From contig DATDPU010000091.1 in NCBI GenBank assembly GCA_035292585.1, positions 1 through 64,000 on the forward strand: DNA of 64,000 nucleotides. The letters run 5' to 3'. This document shows positions 7,856-17,130 of this stretch, one piece after another. The position numbers and the translations under genes are program-made. Within the stretch, counting starts at the first letter, position 1. The number at the start of each line of letters is the position of its first letter. The notes beneath the pieces are model-generated. The model was not told where the DNA came from, made no database searches, and saw only the letters and a program-made list of their open reading frames with translations. The DNA comes from DASSFZ01 sp035292585. GTDB taxonomy: Bacteria; Chloroflexota; Anaerolineae; Fen-1058.

Positions 7856-9885
7856 GGGTTGTAGTCAATGTAAATCGGGCTGGAGCCAACGCCGCCGGGG
7901 ATCGTAACCCGACCATCCACCACTCCATCGTCGGCATCATGCAGAATCACCCTGACCCCCAGCTTGTCAGTCTTAGCCACCCGCGTTGCACTGACTTTGA
8001 GCGGCGCTTTGTCTTCGCAGTCCTCAGGTAGTAATCCAGGGTTGACCATCTTCGGGCAATCGTACCAATAAACGTCCACCCGCTTCGATGTGCTGTCAGT
8101 CAGCACCGAGAACTGATAACCTTCGATCCGACTGGAGCCGGTCTCCGAGGCTGGGATCGTGCGCACATAGCGCGCCCGCTGCAATAACGAAGTGAGTGTT
8201 TGGTAAGCGGTATAGGCCGGCCGCGGCGTGTTTCCCGGTCCTAGCAAACCGGGTTCGCTGATGTCTGCATCCGTCAGCGAGAACCATGAAGCGATGGAGA
8301 GACCGGCGGCATAGCTGCGCGCGTACAGCTTGGCGACGTAACGCGCTTGCAGTTCGGGACTGCCCCATTGAGAACCGGCGACCCAACTCGCTTCGGTGCA
8401 GATTACCGGGCGGGAGTACCCCCGGGCAGCTAAGAACTGACGCAGATAAGCGGCCTTGCCGATGATGTCGCGCCCGTAAGACTCCCAAACATGGCGGAAA
8501 ACAGGATAGTAGTGGAAGTTGGCGATGTCGAAGCAGGTTGCACTGCCGCAGTTCGATAAGACTTGCTCTAAGAACGCCTCGTCGAAGAACCCCGACTGGA
8601 ACCAATCGAGCGCCAAACCGCCCAGCACGACCTTCGCCTGCGGGTTGGCGGCCTTGATCACGGGATAGGTCGACTTCAGCATGGCAGCGTAACTGGCGCC
8701 CTTGCCGCCGAAACGATCGTAACCATCAGGCTCGTTATACATCTCCCAGTATTCGACTTGCGGATAGCGTGCAACCACCGCCTCCACGAATTGCCGGAAA
8801 TCGGCCAGGTTATACACCGGCCCGCCCGGCTTTGAAGCGGCCCAGCTGGGATTATCCTCGATAGTCAATAGCAGGTGGATGTCTAAGGCTGTCGCAGCCT
8901 GAATATAGCTGTCGAGCGTTCCCCAATTGTATTGATTAGGTGTGGTATTGACCGGCTCGATCTGCGCCCACCAGACAGGCATACGCACCCATCTGGCGCC
9001 CGCCTGTTTCACCCGATCGAAATCCGCCGGACTGTTGATGCCGCTGTACATCTGTATCGTGAACGGCGGCAGGGTGGTGTCATAGTTCCTCGCCATGATG
9101 GGCAGGAACACTCGACTCGGCTCGATCTCAGCAACCACCGGGCCAAAGATGTTGTTGGCCTCGTCACTCTCGATAATCCGGCCATGTTGCGAGGAGCCGA
9201 AAGTCGAGCTCGGATCCCCTTTTTCGCCCCAAAACAGGTCGGCCTGCGCGTAGAGCCAGTACTCGCCATCGGCCGTGATATTGTAGGTATAAGTTAATAC
9301 CCAGGTCTCTCCCGCCGTAAGACCGGTGCCCGAAAAGACTTTGGTGATCTTATACAGGTCCCAACGGATGCTGGCCGGGCAGTAGTTGGCGATGACGGGG
9401 CAAGCCCCCAGATAGCGATCGCCGGGGCCAGCGGGCGGCGGCGCGCCGGCTGGTTTGATGTAAAGATCGGTTCCGAACCAACCTGTTAAATCTGCGCCGA
9501 GTGTATCAGACAGACCCCGATTCGTCACGGTGACGACGATGCTGGCTTGGTGCGATGAACCTGACAAGACACGCAGTCCAGTCACAGCGAGATCAGGACC
9601 CGCAACATTATCCGAAGCGTTGACCCTCGGATGTTCAAGGCCAGCTGAGATAGCGCTGCTCGCGGCATCGCGCCTGCCGACCAGCTGCATCTCCGGCGCG
9701 CTCGATTGGGAGGAAGGCATGCTTGCAACTGAGGCCGCGGTCAGGTGCGTTGTCACCACGAGCAGGGTCAGCGCGCTCAGGCTGCCTGCAAACGCCGTGC
9801 CCATCCGTTTCAGCGCAGGCGGTGATCGGCGCAGTCCGTTTCGGGGCTGGCCGATCGTCAGTGTCCATGGATGTTCGAAGAACAA
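7852..9885 (-). CDS. Secreted CARDB plus clan GH-A glycosidase-like protein
   Basis: About 677 residues. An N-terminal hydrophobic segment ending in TAASVASM looks like a signal peptide. A CARDB-like domain (LAVTGLRVLSGSS through IIESDEANN) is followed by the linker motif RVFLPIMARNYD and then a GH39/GH5-like barrel. In the barrel, EMYNEPD carries the likely acid/base glutamate and PVICTEASW the likely nucleophile. I prefer the TTG start at 9885 because AAGGGG lies 6 nt upstream. ATG 9804, directly before the signal peptide, is the alternative. Any longer reading would run into the neighbouring propeller gene. It probably acts outside the cell on a polysaccharide; the substrate is not known. 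Confidence 0.8.
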   Translation of the reverse strand: MFFEHPWTLTIGQPRNGLRRSPPALKRMGTAFAGSLSALTLLVVTTHLTAASVASMPSSQSSAPEMQLVGRRDAASSAISAGLEHPRVNASDNVAGPDLAVTGLRVLSGSSHQASIVVTVTNRGLSDTLGADLTGWFGTDLYIKPAGAPPPAGPGDRYLGACPVIANYCPASIRWDLYKITKVFSGTGLTAGETWVLTYTYNITADGEYWLYAQADLFWGEKGDPSSTFGSSQHGRIIESDEANNIFGPVVAEIEPSRVFLPIMARNYDTTLPPFTIQMYSGINSPADFDRVKQAGARWVRMPVWWAQIEPVNTTPNQYNWGTLDSYIQAATALDIHLLLTIEDNPSWAASKPGGPVYNLADFRQFVEAVVARYPQVEYWEMYNEPDGYDRFGGKGASYAAMLKSTYPVIKAANPQAKVVLGGLALDWFQSGFFDEAFLEQVLSNCGSATCFDIANFHYYPVFRHVWESYGRDIIGKAAYLRQFLAARGYSRPVICTEASWVAGSQWGSPELQARYVAKLYARSYAAGLSIASWFSLTDADISEPGLLGPGNTPRPAYTAYQTLTSLLQRARYVRTIPASETGSSRIEGYQFSVLTDSTSKRVDVYWYDCPKMVNPGLLPEDCEDKAPLKVSATRVAKTDKLGVRVILHDADDGVVDGRVTIPGGVGSSPIYIDYNP

Positions 9886-10018
9886 ATGATACCCCTTCGG
9901 GAGTGATGATGAACGGCGCTCGTCGCAGCGCCTTGAAATGTCAGTGGAAGGGTAGGACGAGTTATCAACTCGCCCTACCCTTCCGGGTTGCTTTTTACGC
10001 TCGAGCGTTGAGACACAC

Positions 10019-11149
10019 TCAGTTGGCGAAATTCCTCGAGATGATCGGCAAATACGTTCGCACCGGCGCAAAGGCGGCGAACCACACCCCACCGTCCGGC
10101 GCGATAGCAATGCCGGTTGGAAAAAGCCCGGTGGTCGGAATGGGATAAGAACCGAAGGTCGCCGATACCGGCTCGCTGTAAATCATCCGCCCCAATGCGC
10201 CCTGATCGCTTTGTTGTGTGAACCACAACACATTCGCCGATGCGCTCGCCAGCCCTGTCGGTTTCAACGTCGGGGTGTAATACTTAAGATTGCCCAACGT
10301 CTGAGCGTTGAATTGACCAATGCCGTTCCGCTTTGGATCGGTAAACCAGGCATAGGAGCCGGTATTGACGATCTCGAACGGGGAGCTGCCCGCCGGGAAA
10401 AAGAAGGACAGATTGTTGACGACATTGTTGACCACGTCCAGCCGCCCAATCGTCCCGGAGATGGGTGAGGCGAACCAAATGTACTCGCTCGTCTCAACCG
10501 ACAGGCCAAAGATGCCCGCCATCGTGGCGTGAGAGTATTCGCGAATGTTATAGTTCAGCGTCGAGGTAACCACGAGCCGGATCAGCCGATTCGACGCCTG
10601 GCCCGAAGCCCACACCCAGCCATTCGGCGCGACCCGGATGTCGGCCAGGCCAGAGTTAGGCGACAGGCCGGTTGAGAACTCGTTGATTTGTCCGGTCGTC
10701 ACGTTGAGACGGCCAATCCTATTGGCCCCGCGCTCGGTAAACCAGACAAAGTTGCCGTGAAGTGCGAGCCGGAACGGGCCGCTGTTCGCCGTCGATGTCA
10801 CCGGATACGAGATGTAGCTGGATGAGACAGTGCTGGTGTAGATCAGGTGGCCGATTCGATTCAAGCCGTACTCGGCTACCCAGACGTGGGTGGGATTGGC
10901 GCCGGTCACGGCCACGCCGTAGGGGGTGCTGCCCAGTTGGAGAGGAACGGTGAAGAAAGTCTGCGCAACAGGATTAAACCGATACAGGTAGCTGCTGCGC
11001 GGGGTGAGGGCTGCGCTGGCCTCACTCTGCCCCGCTCTCGCCTCCTGACTCGCGAACAGGCCGGAGAACAGCGCGATTAAGACTGCGAGTGGAATGCACA
11101 ACACGATCAACCATCGCTGCAAACGACTTCCGAAAAATTTGAACGTCAT
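10019..11149 (-). CDS. Secreted virginiamycin B lyase-like beta-propeller protein
   Basis: 376 residues with a clear signal peptide (RWLIVLCIPLAVLIALFSGL, then an ARA cleavage region). The rest is a repeat of about 45 residues of the type VWFTERGANRIGRL, as in the seven-bladed propellers of the virginiamycin B lyase (Vgb) and SMP-30/NHL groups. The protein ends VRTYLPIISRNFAN, the same tail motif as in adjacent secreted proteins. True Vgb activity is doubtful, since many secreted propellers of this kind have no known enzyme function. A binding or structural role beside the surface glycan is as likely. ATG 11149 has GGAGG upstream. Confidence 0.75.
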   Translation of the reverse strand: MTFKFFGSRLQRWLIVLCIPLAVLIALFSGLFASQEARAGQSEASAALTPRSSYLYRFNPVAQTFFTVPLQLGSTPYGVAVTGANPTHVWVAEYGLNRIGHLIYTSTVSSSYISYPVTSTANSGPFRLALHGNFVWFTERGANRIGRLNVTTGQINEFSTGLSPNSGLADIRVAPNGWVWASGQASNRLIRLVVTSTLNYNIREYSHATMAGIFGLSVETSEYIWFASPISGTIGRLDVVNNVVNNLSFFFPAGSSPFEIVNTGSYAWFTDPKRNGIGQFNAQTLGNLKYYTPTLKPTGLASASANVLWFTQQSDQGALGRMIYSEPVSATFGSYPIPTTGLFPTGIAIAPDGGVWFAAFAPVRTYLPIISRNFAN

Positions 11150-11258
11150 GATCCTCAGCCTCCTTATCTCTAATTACCCGTATCCGCGCTATACGTCAGT
11201 AAAGGTCTTCTCTTGAATCTGCGTGTTAAAGACAGCCGCGCCTCTGAGCGCGTGAGGA

Positions 11259-11597
11259 TTACCGCGCGTCTCCCGGCGTGCGCTGCCGAACGCCCCAAGC
11301 CAGCGCCAACAAGGTAAGACCCGCGATTGCCACAAACATCAACCCGCCTCCCTGTTCCGCGCCCGCCACAGGCAGCAGGGCGGGCGTCTCTTGCGCTGTA
11401 GCCAGCGGTGTAACCTGCGGAGTGGCTGTCGCCGATTCTGCAGTTGGCGCTGGCGTTGCGGATTCCGGTGTTGGCGTGAAAGTCGGCACGGTCTGGCCCA
11501 GGCGCGAAGCAGCCACCGGCGCCCAATCGACCGAGCTGAAGATAGACAGCATGAGTAAAGCGATCGCTACTGACCAGATGAATCGTTTAAGCCACAT
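11259..11597 (-). CDS. Small Thr/Pro-rich surface protein with LPxxG-like anchor
   Basis: 112 residues in four parts: a signal peptide (about 5-30), a Thr/Pro/Ala-rich stalk (TPTPESATPAPTAESATATP), then LLPVAGAEQGGG, a hydrophobic helix (LMFVAIAGLTLLALAWGV) and the basic end RQRTPGDAR. This layout copies a sortase sorting signal, with LPVAG in place of LPxTG. No sortase gene lies in the window. AAGGAG precedes ATG 11597. It may be a cell-surface stalk that exposes nothing but its glycosylatable Thr/Ser region, or simply a bitopic membrane protein. Function unknown. Confidence 0.7.
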   Translation of the reverse strand: MWLKRFIWSVAIALLMLSIFSSVDWAPVAASRLGQTVPTFTPTPESATPAPTAESATATPQVTPLATAQETPALLPVAGAEQGGGLMFVAIAGLTLLALAWGVRQRTPGDAR

Positions 11598-11615
11598 GAT
11601 TCTCCTTCGTAGGGT

Positions 11616-13559
11616 TCATGGGTGCGTCCAGGCCACAGACAATAGCTGATCGGCCGAGAGCCCAAGCGCGAAACGGGCCGATCGGTCATCTGACCAAGTC
11701 GGGGGCAAGCTGGTCTGCGACACCGAATATCCTTCCGGCCAAATCAGCGTGACCGACACGGGTCGATGGGCGGCTCCTGGCTGTTTCTGTATCAGCAGTA
11801 TGTACTGTCCATCCTGCGCCGTCCAGCGCGCAACCGCTGGGAGATGATAAGCGAAGGAGAGGTCGATGGCCTGGCCGCGTTCCAGCACAAACAGGGTTGC
11901 GAAGATCGTCTTGCCGGCTTCACTCTCCACGCGCGTCGCGCCATCGAATGGCTGACCGGTGATCAGGTACGCGCCCGGCACGGGATGCGGTGCAGCTGCT
12001 TTGAGTTGCGCATCCTGCGGAACTAAGAGCCGGACGTAATCGTAGTAACATGATTGAATCAGCTGGTCATACGAGAGCGCCAAGGTATATCCCTGCAAGT
12101 GTTCACAGCCGGGAGCCGCCGGGCCTGGGTGCTGATAATGGATTAGCATCTCGGCGTCGGCGGAACCATCCGTCTGCATGGTCACCGTATAGGCAATGGA
12201 CGATTCGATAATAGCATTGACCTTGTTAAAGCCTATATTCGAGTCCACCAGCATCCAATAATCGCCGCTGCTCGGTTGGACTGAGCCATCCCATTCCTGC
12301 TCGGATAGAATGTCCATCACAGCCGGATCGCTTAACCAAATCAGCACATCGCGACTTTGGAGCGTCTGGAATGCAGCGAGGCCCACCTGAGGCCAATCAA
12401 TGTGTTGGGGCGCAGTTTGCAGGCGAGCCAGAATTGCCTGCATCAGCTTCGCGATGAAATCTTTACGGCCGGCAATCCAAGTCTGTATGTCCGCCACCTC
12501 TGGCGCGGGCGACCACGCCGCGCGCATGTACTCGATCAGGTTGGAGCCGTCCACCGGGGGCTGGCCCGGTTCGAGCTCGATGGGGCCAAGCGCATTGACC
12601 AGATCGCGGACCGCCTTTTGGTTCAGCCCGAGCACGCCATCCACGGGCGTATCCAGGCCGTAGGTGTACAACTCGGCCGCTTTGCGCGCCGACGTCGGAA
12701 AATCCGGCGACCAGTTCGCGTCGCGGAACAGCCACATTTGCGACCCCATAAACTCCAGCAGCGGCTCTGGCGCCCAGCCGTACGGTTTATGCTGAAAGTC
12801 GTCCACCTGATAACTATCGCGCACATCCAAGTCTCTAATCTCGCCGCGATCCAATGTGAGGCGCGCGACCGCGCTGATAAAGCCCCCAGTGGGGCGCAGC
12901 TCGTCATCGTTCTGCATTAAGACGAGGTAGGTCTTGGGGCGATCGAACCCGAGCAGGCTGGGCGAGAGATCCAACAAGTCGAAGCTGGAACGGAGCAGAG
13001 GCAGTATCGAAGCGAGGCGCTCAACCTGCCGGCCAATACTCGGTGACAGGCTTCCAATATCGATCTGTTCCAGCCGGCCAGCGGCGCGATCCACAGCGGC
13101 GCGCGCCTCGCCTAACTGCGGCGGCAATTGGCTCAGGCTGTGCGCCAGCGCGGCCAGCGCGGACTGGCCCTGGACTGGCTGCGGCGGCCATAGCGGGCTT
13201 ACGGCGTTCAACACGATCTCGCCGGCATCCAGCAAATCGATAGCGGCGTCAATCAAGTTCGGCGCGACTTCCACGTCACGCCCGACAACAGGTAGCCAGC
13301 CCAAGTGTGGCGCCAGTGCCAGCACTGGCGCGCCGCTCGCCCGCAGTGCGATGAGATCGGCGTGCAAGATAGAAGTGCGTTCATGGACGGATTTCAGGTC
13401 AGTCGGTCCTCCCGAGGCCAGATCGGCTTGCAGCTGGTCGAGGTCGGCCTTTACCACCAACGCGTTGCGAGCAACCAACCCGCACCAGCATCCCAACACC
13501 ACCAGCACCAAGCCGCAACCAGCTACAATTCGCCGTCGGGGGGAATTGAAACGCTCCAA
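11616..13559 (-). CDS. DUF4012 domain membrane-anchored protein
   Basis: 647 residues with one N-terminal transmembrane helix (VAGCGLVLVVLGCWCGLVA) and a large extracytoplasmic part. The segment TYLVLMQNDDELRPTGGFI followed by DGVLGLNQKAVRDLVNALGPI is characteristic of DUF4012 proteins, which commonly sit in exopolysaccharide and surface-glycan loci. The TTG start at 13559 is supported by GGAG four bases upstream, and no ATG gives the helix. It lies between the small anchored protein and a DUF2723 membrane protein in one run of genes. Its biochemical role is not established for the family. Confidence 0.85.
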   Translation of the reverse strand: MERFNSPRRRIVAGCGLVLVVLGCWCGLVARNALVVKADLDQLQADLASGGPTDLKSVHERTSILHADLIALRASGAPVLALAPHLGWLPVVGRDVEVAPNLIDAAIDLLDAGEIVLNAVSPLWPPQPVQGQSALAALAHSLSQLPPQLGEARAAVDRAAGRLEQIDIGSLSPSIGRQVERLASILPLLRSSFDLLDLSPSLLGFDRPKTYLVLMQNDDELRPTGGFISAVARLTLDRGEIRDLDVRDSYQVDDFQHKPYGWAPEPLLEFMGSQMWLFRDANWSPDFPTSARKAAELYTYGLDTPVDGVLGLNQKAVRDLVNALGPIELEPGQPPVDGSNLIEYMRAAWSPAPEVADIQTWIAGRKDFIAKLMQAILARLQTAPQHIDWPQVGLAAFQTLQSRDVLIWLSDPAVMDILSEQEWDGSVQPSSGDYWMLVDSNIGFNKVNAIIESSIAYTVTMQTDGSADAEMLIHYQHPGPAAPGCEHLQGYTLALSYDQLIQSCYYDYVRLLVPQDAQLKAAAPHPVPGAYLITGQPFDGATRVESEAGKTIFATLFVLERGQAIDLSFAYHLPAVARWTAQDGQYILLIQKQPGAAHRPVSVTLIWPEGYSVSQTSLPPTWSDDRSARFALGLSADQLLSVAWTHP

Positions 13560-13568
13560 CTTGCTCCA

Positions 13569-15098
13569 TCACTGACACTGCGGGGTAGGCACGCCGTCCT
13601 CACGAAGTTGCGCAACTAGATCGCACACAGGTCGGGTAGGATTAAGGGTCATCAGCCGATTGACCAGGCCGGCTTCGGTCCGATCCGCTGGCAGTAATGG
13701 AGTAGACCCCTGCGCTATCAGCATGGGTTCATACCAGGCATAGCCTGCCAGCCGCGCATCCACGATCGATACGTCCGGCCGCCAGCCGGCCGCCAGCCGA
13801 TAATACCACAAACTGAAGGTATGCGCATCCGCGTGGGTCACCAGGATGGCATCCAGTGGAAGGGGGAGCAGTGCCTGTTCTGCAAAAGCATCCACCGTGC
13901 GATCCTGCCTGAGATCGTGGCTGTGCCAGCCGGTTGCCAACATGGCAACGACGCTTAGTGTCGCCATAGCGCCAACGGCGACGGGCCGGAGGCGACCCGG
14001 CTGCGCGCCTAGTATGTGACCCAGGCCCAGGCCCAGGTAGCCTGCCGACAACAGCCACACCGGGATCAGGTACAGGTCAGAGTCGGCCGTGTTATAGCCG
14101 ATCGCAAAGGCAATATAGAGAAGTACAGACAGGATAACTGGAGCAGCACGCCTGATCTGAAACCGGCTGGAGAACCCCCAGCCAATCCAGACCGCGCCGA
14201 TCCAACCCAGCTGTTCCAACCACAGGCGCGGTAAGCTCAAAAGACGCTCGCCAACCAATTCAAGTGGAGCCGACCCAACGTAGCCTTGATACAACCCGCC
14301 GCTGACCAGCCAGATAAAATTCGGTAGACTTCGCGCATCGCCCCAGTTAATTGCCGGTTGAGCATTCGCGCGGATCGGGATAAGGGCATAAATGCCTAGT
14401 CCGAGCGCCAAAGCCGCAAACCCGATCCAGCGGCCGCGCGCACCCGCCCACAGTGCGGGCAGCACGATGGGCGCCAGCGCGGCCAACGTCAGTGCGTTGC
14501 CCAGGCCCAGACCCCAGAGCAACCCTAAGCCGATCCGCGCCGCAGGCCACAAGCCATCGGGCGCGGGTTTGTATGGCAGTGCAATAAAGCAGAGGGCGGC
14601 CACAAAACACGCATTGAGCGCGTGAACTTCCGCAATCGTCGCCTGCCCCCACAGCATAGGGCCGAACGCCACGGTCGAACCGGCGATCCAGGCTGAGAAA
14701 TAGACCGCACGCGAAGGTGGTATGCAGCGCAGCACCGAAGCTGTGATCAAGGCAGCCGCCAATGCGGCAGCCAGCGCCGACAGCAGGTTAAACCCAAACG
14801 CCGTACTGCCTAACGGCAGCCGGGCAAATAGATGACCGAGCAGGATGTAAGTGGGGTAACCAGGGGGGTGCGGCACCCCCCCTACTGCCGCGGCTGTAAC
14901 CAGGTCACCGCCATCGGTGCCCGCATGTGCCCAGGTCAGGCCGGGCGCCAGCGTCAGGCCATACACCGCCAGGGCAGCGGCGCCAACCAGGGCTGGGATG
15001 AGCCAAGTCTGTGCGGCCTTCACCTTAGTTGACCAGGTTGAGGCGCCGAGTTCCCTGAATTCAGCGCGGGTCAGAGCCAAAGGAATCTCATCTGGCAT
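13569..15098 (-). CDS. DUF2723 polytopic membrane protein, glycosyltransferase-C-like
   Basis: About 509 residues and many hydrophobic helices. The N-terminal part YGLTLAPGLTWAHAGTDGGDLVTAA followed by GVPHPPGYPTY is the DUF2723 signature, in which an Asp after the first helix resembles the catalytic region of protein O-mannosyltransferases (GT-C fold). It probably transfers a sugar from a lipid carrier outside the membrane, or helps do so. The chosen ATG 15098 overlaps the GT2 stop; a TTG at 15122 would add eight residues. A glycosylation role for the Thr/Pro-rich proteins nearby is an inference. Confidence 0.8.
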   Translation of the reverse strand: MPDEIPLALTRAEFRELGASTWSTKVKAAQTWLIPALVGAAALAVYGLTLAPGLTWAHAGTDGGDLVTAAAVGGVPHPPGYPTYILLGHLFARLPLGSTAFGFNLLSALAAALAAALITASVLRCIPPSRAVYFSAWIAGSTVAFGPMLWGQATIAEVHALNACFVAALCFIALPYKPAPDGLWPAARIGLGLLWGLGLGNALTLAALAPIVLPALWAGARGRWIGFAALALGLGIYALIPIRANAQPAINWGDARSLPNFIWLVSGGLYQGYVGSAPLELVGERLLSLPRLWLEQLGWIGAVWIGWGFSSRFQIRRAAPVILSVLLYIAFAIGYNTADSDLYLIPVWLLSAGYLGLGLGHILGAQPGRLRPVAVGAMATLSVVAMLATGWHSHDLRQDRTVDAFAEQALLPLPLDAILVTHADAHTFSLWYYRLAAGWRPDVSIVDARLAGYAWYEPMLIAQGSTPLLPADRTEAGLVNRLMTLNPTRPVCDLVAQLREDGVPTPQCQ

Positions 15099-16077
15099 GC
15101 GCGGGTGTTGGGCGCAATCCAAATCGAAATACGCCTATCAGCAGACCCAGGCCCAGCCCGAGCGCGCGCAGCATGATCAGAATCGGCGCGATCGGCAACA
15201 CCGCTGGATCGCGGCGCGCGACTTTGAGCAGTAGCGGCAGCATCGTCGCCAGCAACAGCAGCCACGATCCAGCCAGCCAACCAGCCAACCCACGAACGAA
15301 CATGGTCAAAAACGTCATGACAATCGTTGCTGCCAGCAATCCCAGCTGTACCTTGATCACCTGCGGCGTATGCGAATCGCGTACAGCCTTATCGGGATGT
15401 CGGCGCAGCAACAAGGCTTTCCAATAACCGATGCCATATTTGCGGCGCAGATATTCGCTCAACGTGGCATCATGTTGATGGTTAACAATAGCATCGGGCG
15501 CAAACACCAACCGATACCCTAGCGCGGTCAGCCGGAAAGAAAACTCCTGATCCTCCACCGAAGCCGTAGGATATGCGGTATCGAAACCTCCGCTACGCAG
15601 AAAGATGTCACGCCGATACGCCGCCGAGTAGGTGTCGATGAAATCGATCGTCACGCGACCGAGCATGCGATCGTATTTGTCCTGATACTCCTGCTGCACA
15701 AAACGCGCGACGAGTGAGGCCTGCCGCGTACGATAAACCCCCTTTGCTCCCGCGACGCCTGGATCAACGAAGGCGCGCGCCATGCGCTCAACCCAGTCAC
15801 GAGCCGGCTCGCAATCCGCATCGGTGAACAGGAGTAGCTGTCCGCGCGCCGCGTGGGCGCCTGCATTGCGCGCAGCGGCCGGCCCGCCATGCGCGGCGCG
15901 AATCACGTTCACGCCCGCCTGCTCGGCCACGGTCACGGTCTCATCCGTCGAGCCGTCGTCGACGACAATGATCTCGTAATGCGAACGATCGACCGATTGC
16001 TGCGTCAATGCGGCGAGGCAACGCGGCAACACGTTAACGGCATTGTAGGCCGGCACAACGATCGAGTATTGAATCAT
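15088..16077 (-). CDS. Family 2 glycosyltransferase with C-terminal membrane helices
   Basis: About 329 residues. The GT-A domain begins YSIVVPAYNAVNVLPRC, contains EIIVVDDGSTDET and has the metal-binding motif FTDADCEP. SVEDQEFSFRL corresponds to the ED motif of the acceptor site. Two or three hydrophobic helices follow near the C-terminus (about residues 255-310), so it is membrane associated. It is likely to add a sugar to a polyprenyl-linked intermediate on the cytoplasmic face. I chose ATG 16077, which starts directly at the domain, over a TTG at 16110. Confidence 0.88.
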   Translation of the reverse strand: MIQYSIVVPAYNAVNVLPRCLAALTQQSVDRSHYEIIVVDDGSTDETVTVAEQAGVNVIRAAHGGPAAARNAGAHAARGQLLLFTDADCEPARDWVERMARAFVDPGVAGAKGVYRTRQASLVARFVQQEYQDKYDRMLGRVTIDFIDTYSAAYRRDIFLRSGGFDTAYPTASVEDQEFSFRLTALGYRLVFAPDAIVNHQHDATLSEYLRRKYGIGYWKALLLRRHPDKAVRDSHTPQVIKVQLGLLAATIVMTFLTMFVRGLAGWLAGSWLLLLATMLPLLLKVARRDPAVLPIAPILIMLRALGLGLGLLIGVFRFGLRPTPAHAR

Positions 16078-16116
16078 TGCGTTTTGTTGAGCACGGGATT
16101 CCAGCTTCAAGCGTCG

Positions 16117-17130
16117 TTATGCTGAATCCGAACGGGTGGAGTGGACTACGGATAACACCGGCCAGCGGCCCGCTCGACTCTCCCACACTGTTAACAGCGA
16201 ACCGGTGATGATCGGCGGCACGAAGATGATCACGTGCAAAGTCACACCGATCGCCAATGCCGTTTCGCTCGGCACGCCGAATACACCCAGAGTCAGCACC
16301 GTTAAGGCCTCGAAGATGCCCAGCGCGGCGATCGACGGCGGCAGCGCCACGCCGACCATCAACACCGCCATCAGCGCCATCGCCGCCGGCCACGAATCGA
16401 TGCCGAAGGCGCGCATAATGACCATGTTGAGGGCGATGCCCAGTAGCCAGATCAACATCGACCAGCTAGCTGCGCGCCACATCGCATCGCGCCGCCGCAA
16501 CGATTCCATACCATCGAGCAATCGGATCGTTCGCTCCAGTAAGGACACTTGCCACTTGGAGGGCAGCCAACCGGTCAGCCGCTCGACGACAGCCAGGCCG
16601 CGCCGGCGCTGTAGCAACACCAACCCCAATCCTAAGACTAACATCACGGCGATGACGCCGAACGCCCAAGCCGGGCCGACAAACCAGTCCGGCAGCGGAA
16701 CGATTAAGGCAATGCTCAGAACGAGCAGCGTTAACGTCAGCCAGTCCCACACTTTCTCGACGGCGACGCTGCCCAATACCCGCTCGAAACTACTGCCGGG
16801 TGCACGCCCCAGTGCGGCCGAGCGAATGACATCACCCGCCCGCAATGGAAGCAGGAAGTTGAGCACTTGCCCGACTAACAATGCAGCCATCACCGTTGTG
16901 CCGCGATAACGGTGCGGTTGAAGCAGAACTGCCCAACGCCGCATACGCGCAACAAATGATAGGCCGATCACTAGCAGGCCGACGAGCATCCAGGCAGGAT
17001 CGGCGTCGCGCAACGCCAGGCCCAACCGGGCCGGATCGATATCCTGCACGACCAACCCTATACCGGCGGCGCTGACCAACAGGCCCATGCCGGTGGTAAA
17101 CACAATAGAACGTTTCGTGCGAACGATCAT
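16117..17130 (-). CDS. Lysylphosphatidylglycerol synthase-like transmembrane protein (UPF0104)
   Basis: 337 residues with about eight membrane helices. The segment RMRRWAVLLQPHRYRGTTVMAALLVGQVLNFLLPLRAGDVIRSAALGR is typical of the YbhN/AglD-type flippase-like integral membrane domain; I describe only its character. Later PPSIAALGIFEAL matches the second conserved region. Such proteins are often found in glycan or glycolipid loci and are suspected to move or handle lipid-linked sugars. It lacks the C-terminal aminoacyl-transferase domain of MprF. Its ATG overlaps the stop of the Wzy-like gene by 4 bp. Confidence 0.85.
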   Translation of the reverse strand: MIVRTKRSIVFTTGMGLLVSAAGIGLVVQDIDPARLGLALRDADPAWMLVGLLVIGLSFVARMRRWAVLLQPHRYRGTTVMAALLVGQVLNFLLPLRAGDVIRSAALGRAPGSSFERVLGSVAVEKVWDWLTLTLLVLSIALIVPLPDWFVGPAWAFGVIAVMLVLGLGLVLLQRRRGLAVVERLTGWLPSKWQVSLLERTIRLLDGMESLRRRDAMWRAASWSMLIWLLGIALNMVIMRAFGIDSWPAAMALMAVLMVGVALPPSIAALGIFEALTVLTLGVFGVPSETALAIGVTLHVIIFVPPIITGSLLTVWESRAGRWPVLSVVHSTRSDSA

